Below are positions 24,931 to 26,100 of a stretch of DNA of 26,100 nt, in pieces. The notes below the pieces were generated by a model. That model did not search any database. It worked only from the letters and a program-made list of their open reading frames with translations, and was not told the origin of the DNA. This DNA comes from Armatimonadota bacterium (GTDB lineage Bacteria > Sysuimicrobiota > Sysuimicrobiia > Sysuimicrobiales > VGFF01): NCBI GenBank assembly GCA_016868955.1, contig VGFF01000012.1, positions 1-26,100 on the forward strand. Reading direction: 5' to 3'. Positions within the stretch are counted from its first letter, which is position 1. Each line of letters begins with the position of its first letter. A program made the position numbers and the translations under genes.

Positions 24931-25852
24931 GAATCTCGACTTCGATGACGCGATGCCCCGTGACGCCGGACGGGAACGCCGGGCGCGTGCGATCCGTCTG
25001 CACGTCGCCCTCGCCGTCGATCGCGCGCGCTGCAACGCGATAGGGGCCGGCGACCTCAGGCGTCCAAACCGCCGTCCAGATGATCCAGCTGTCCCGCGAC
25101 AGCGCCGGCCGAAACGCTGCCGCCTGCGACGTCCGGCCGCCATCGGCGGACCATTCGACGGCGCGGACGCCGCGATCGCTCGCGAACGCGACGCCGCCTA
25201 TCGGGATCTCGTCGCGCGCCAGCTCGGCGCGGTTGCGCGGCGTATCGATGCGCGTGAACGTCTGCACCTTCGCGGCCGAGTCCCAGCCGAGGCGCTTCCA
25301 GCACCCGATGTCGGCGTCGCGCGACGCCGCGACGCCGCGACGCGCGTGATCCACTTCGGGTTCTTCTTGCCGTACGGGCCGGGCACGAGCGCGCGCAGGG
25401 GAAAGCCGTGGCGCGCTTCCAGCACCGCGCCGTTCATGTGCGTCGCGAGCAGCGGCATGCGCCATCGAGATCGACTCGACGTAACCGTCGGCGCTCAGGA
25501 AGTTGACGAAGCGCGCGTCGGCCGCGCCGCCGGCCTCCCGCAACAGGCCGAGCAAGCGGAACCCCGACCAAGTCGCGTTGCCGATGTAGCTGTCGCCGAT
25601 CTCGTTTCTGATGCACATCGGCGTGTGGTAAGGGTTTTCGGCGCGGCGCGCTTCGAGGTCGGCGGCGCGCAGCGTGATCGGGCGTTCGACCATGCCCTCG
25701 ATCCGCAGGGACCAATCGGCAGCGGTCGGCTCCGGATCGATCGCGTTCTTCGACACGCGGTAGAACACACCCGTCGGCGTAATCTCGCCGTCGACGATCG
25801 GCCGCAGCGCGTCGCGCGCGAAGACGCCTTGCGGCGGCGTGGGCGCGCGACG
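24929..25852 (-). pseudogene. Sulfite oxidase-type molybdopterin oxidoreductase fragment, N-terminus missing and frameshifted
   Basis: The frame resumes as recognisable SUOX/YedY-like protein at TPPQGVFARD, then DGEITPTGVFYRVSKNAIDP, WSLRIEGMVERPITL, and the molybdenum-ligand Cys in TPMCIRNEIGDSYIGNATW. After SADGYVESISM (about 25463) the homology jumps to the +1 frame (MPLLATHMNG, then HGFPLRALVPGPYGKKNPKW, to about 25340), and returns to the first frame at ASRDADIGCWKRLGWD. The Mo-co dimerisation (Ig-like) domain follows: TFTRIDTPR, VAFASDRGVRAVEWSADGGR. It ends near VIEVEIR with no stop before the poly-G tract. Intact relatives have extra N-terminal sequence, often membrane-spanning, that is absent here. 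Two frameshifts plus the lost N-terminus make a working enzyme unlikely, unless assembly error is to blame. Confidence 0.8.
25321..25343. repeat. 8-bp tandem duplication causing a frameshift
   Basis: GCGACGCC occurs twice in tandem (25321-25328, 25329-25336) and is followed by a 7-base partial third copy (25337-25343). Removing one 8-bp unit on the gene strand joins KKNPKWITRVAASR directly to DADIGCWKRLGWD in one frame, exactly as expected for the family. This identifies the second frameshift of the molybdopterin protein fragment as a unit gain. Confidence 0.85.
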
Positions 25853-26002
25853 CGGCCCGGCGACGGTGAGGCCGTCGCGGCGGATCGCCTCGACGTGCGC
25901 GGCGTCGCGATGGACGACCGCCAAGTCGTCTCCGGCGCGCGCCAGGTGGGCGGCGAGGACCCCGCCGATGGCGCCGGCTCCAAGGATCAGCATGCGCGTC
26001 AT
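25853..26002 (-). pseudogene. Ketopantoate reductase (PanE/ApbA)-like N-terminal fragment
   Basis: About 50 codons beginning MTRMLILGAGAIGGVLAAHL, with the NADP-binding GAGAIG at 8-13 and the HRDAAHVEAIRRDGL segment typical of the PanE/ApbA family. A genuine translation start is likely: the ATG at 26000-26002 has GGAGG five bases upstream. After AGP (about residue 50) the similarity stops abruptly and the frame runs into the molybdopterin protein fragment. The family is normally about 300 residues with a C-terminal helical domain, so this is a truncated 5' end, presumably created by a deletion. It could also be a mis-assembly. Confidence 0.78.
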
Positions 26003-26030
26003 CGCATCCTCCGGCGGTGCCGCCGGCGAT

Positions 26031-26067
26031 GGAAAAGCAAGAGCCGGCCGAGGAATCTCGGCCGGCT
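26031..26067 (-). terminator. Rho-independent terminator after the tRNA
   Basis: A perfect 11-bp inverted repeat (26042-26052 and 26057-26067, AGCCGGCCGAG) with a 4-base loop. On the transcribed minus strand it is followed by CTTGCTTTTCC. It starts six bases after the tRNA CCA end, so it most likely ends the tRNA transcript and isolates the downstream genes from it. Confidence 0.85.
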
Positions 26068-26072
26068 TCCAC

Positions 26073-26100
26073 TGGTCGGGGCGGGCGGACTTGAACCGCC
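26073..26100 (-). tRNA. tRNA 3' end, probably tRNA-Pro (runs off the window)
   Basis: Only the T arm and acceptor 3' half are inside the window: T stem GGCGG/CCGCC around the loop TTCAAGT, acceptor strand CGCCCCG, discriminator A, and an encoded CCA at 26073-26075. The paired 5' strand would be CGGGGCG. A C1-G72 pair with A73 is typical of bacterial tRNA-Pro; initiator tRNA also starts with C but mispairs at 72. The anticodon is outside the window, so the identity is inference. Confidence 0.8.

Noticed and set aside
26011..26026. Short palindrome CCGGCGG-TG-CCGCCGG upstream of the PanE-like start
   Set aside because: It is too short, with a 2-base loop, to be a convincing hairpin, and this kind of palindrome is expected by chance in such GC-rich sequence.
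1..26100. CRISPR arrays, insertion sequences or phage genes
   Set aside because: I saw no regularly spaced repeats, no transposase or integrase and no terminal inverted repeats in the window.

Overview
The window is GC-rich DNA (about two thirds G+C by eye) in which every gene I can support lies on the minus strand, so transcription runs from base 26100 down to base 1. Gaps are short, several stop and start codons overlap by 4 nt, and GTG or TTG starts with good Shine-Dalgarno sequences are common. Long open frames on the plus strand are composition shadows. The gene content (two family-5 peptide-type ABC importers, an RpiR regulator and many oxidoreductases and amidohydrolases) suits a free-living heterotrophic bacterium of soil type. 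I cannot assign a phylum from the sequence.

Layout in transcription order. The right edge carries the 3' end of a tRNA, probably tRNA-Pro, with a strong hairpin terminator. Next is a broken region (24929-26002): the first ~50 codons of a ketopantoate reductase-like gene joined in frame to a sulfite-oxidase-type molybdopterin domain that has lost its N-terminus and carries two compensating frameshifts. After a lower-GC spacer comes importer module 1: a mandelate racemase/muconate lactonizing-type enolase, a family-5 substrate-binding protein, two DppB/DppC-type permeases and an M24 peptidase. It has no ATPase genes of its own. Then comes a catabolic block: DHDPS-family lyase, DadA-like FAD oxidoreductase, D-2-hydroxyacid dehydrogenase, HcnB/OoxA-like FAD and [2Fe-2S] protein, class III aminotransferase, a PPC/DUF296 protein and an RpiR-type regulator. 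A hydrolase block follows: M20 peptidase, two tandem paralogs of the NicX (2,5-dihydroxypyridine dioxygenase)/aminopeptidase T-like family, and an AstE/AspA-type zinc hydrolase. Importer module 2 is complete (binding protein, DppF, DppB, DppC, DppD), followed by a second DAO-type FAD oxidoreductase and the start of an SDR dehydrogenase that runs off the left edge.

Inferred function: the window looks like one large gene cluster for uptake and breakdown of small nitrogen-containing organic molecules (peptide-, opine- or imino-acid-like), with module 1 probably borrowing the ATPases of module 2. The substrate is not determined by the sequence. The most interesting points are the NicX-like pair with a changed metal site, the DAO/HcnB-like/DHDPS-like set that resembles opine or hydroxyproline catabolism without its small ferredoxin subunit, the duplicated 3' tail of the M24 gene, and the chimeric remnant next to the tRNA.
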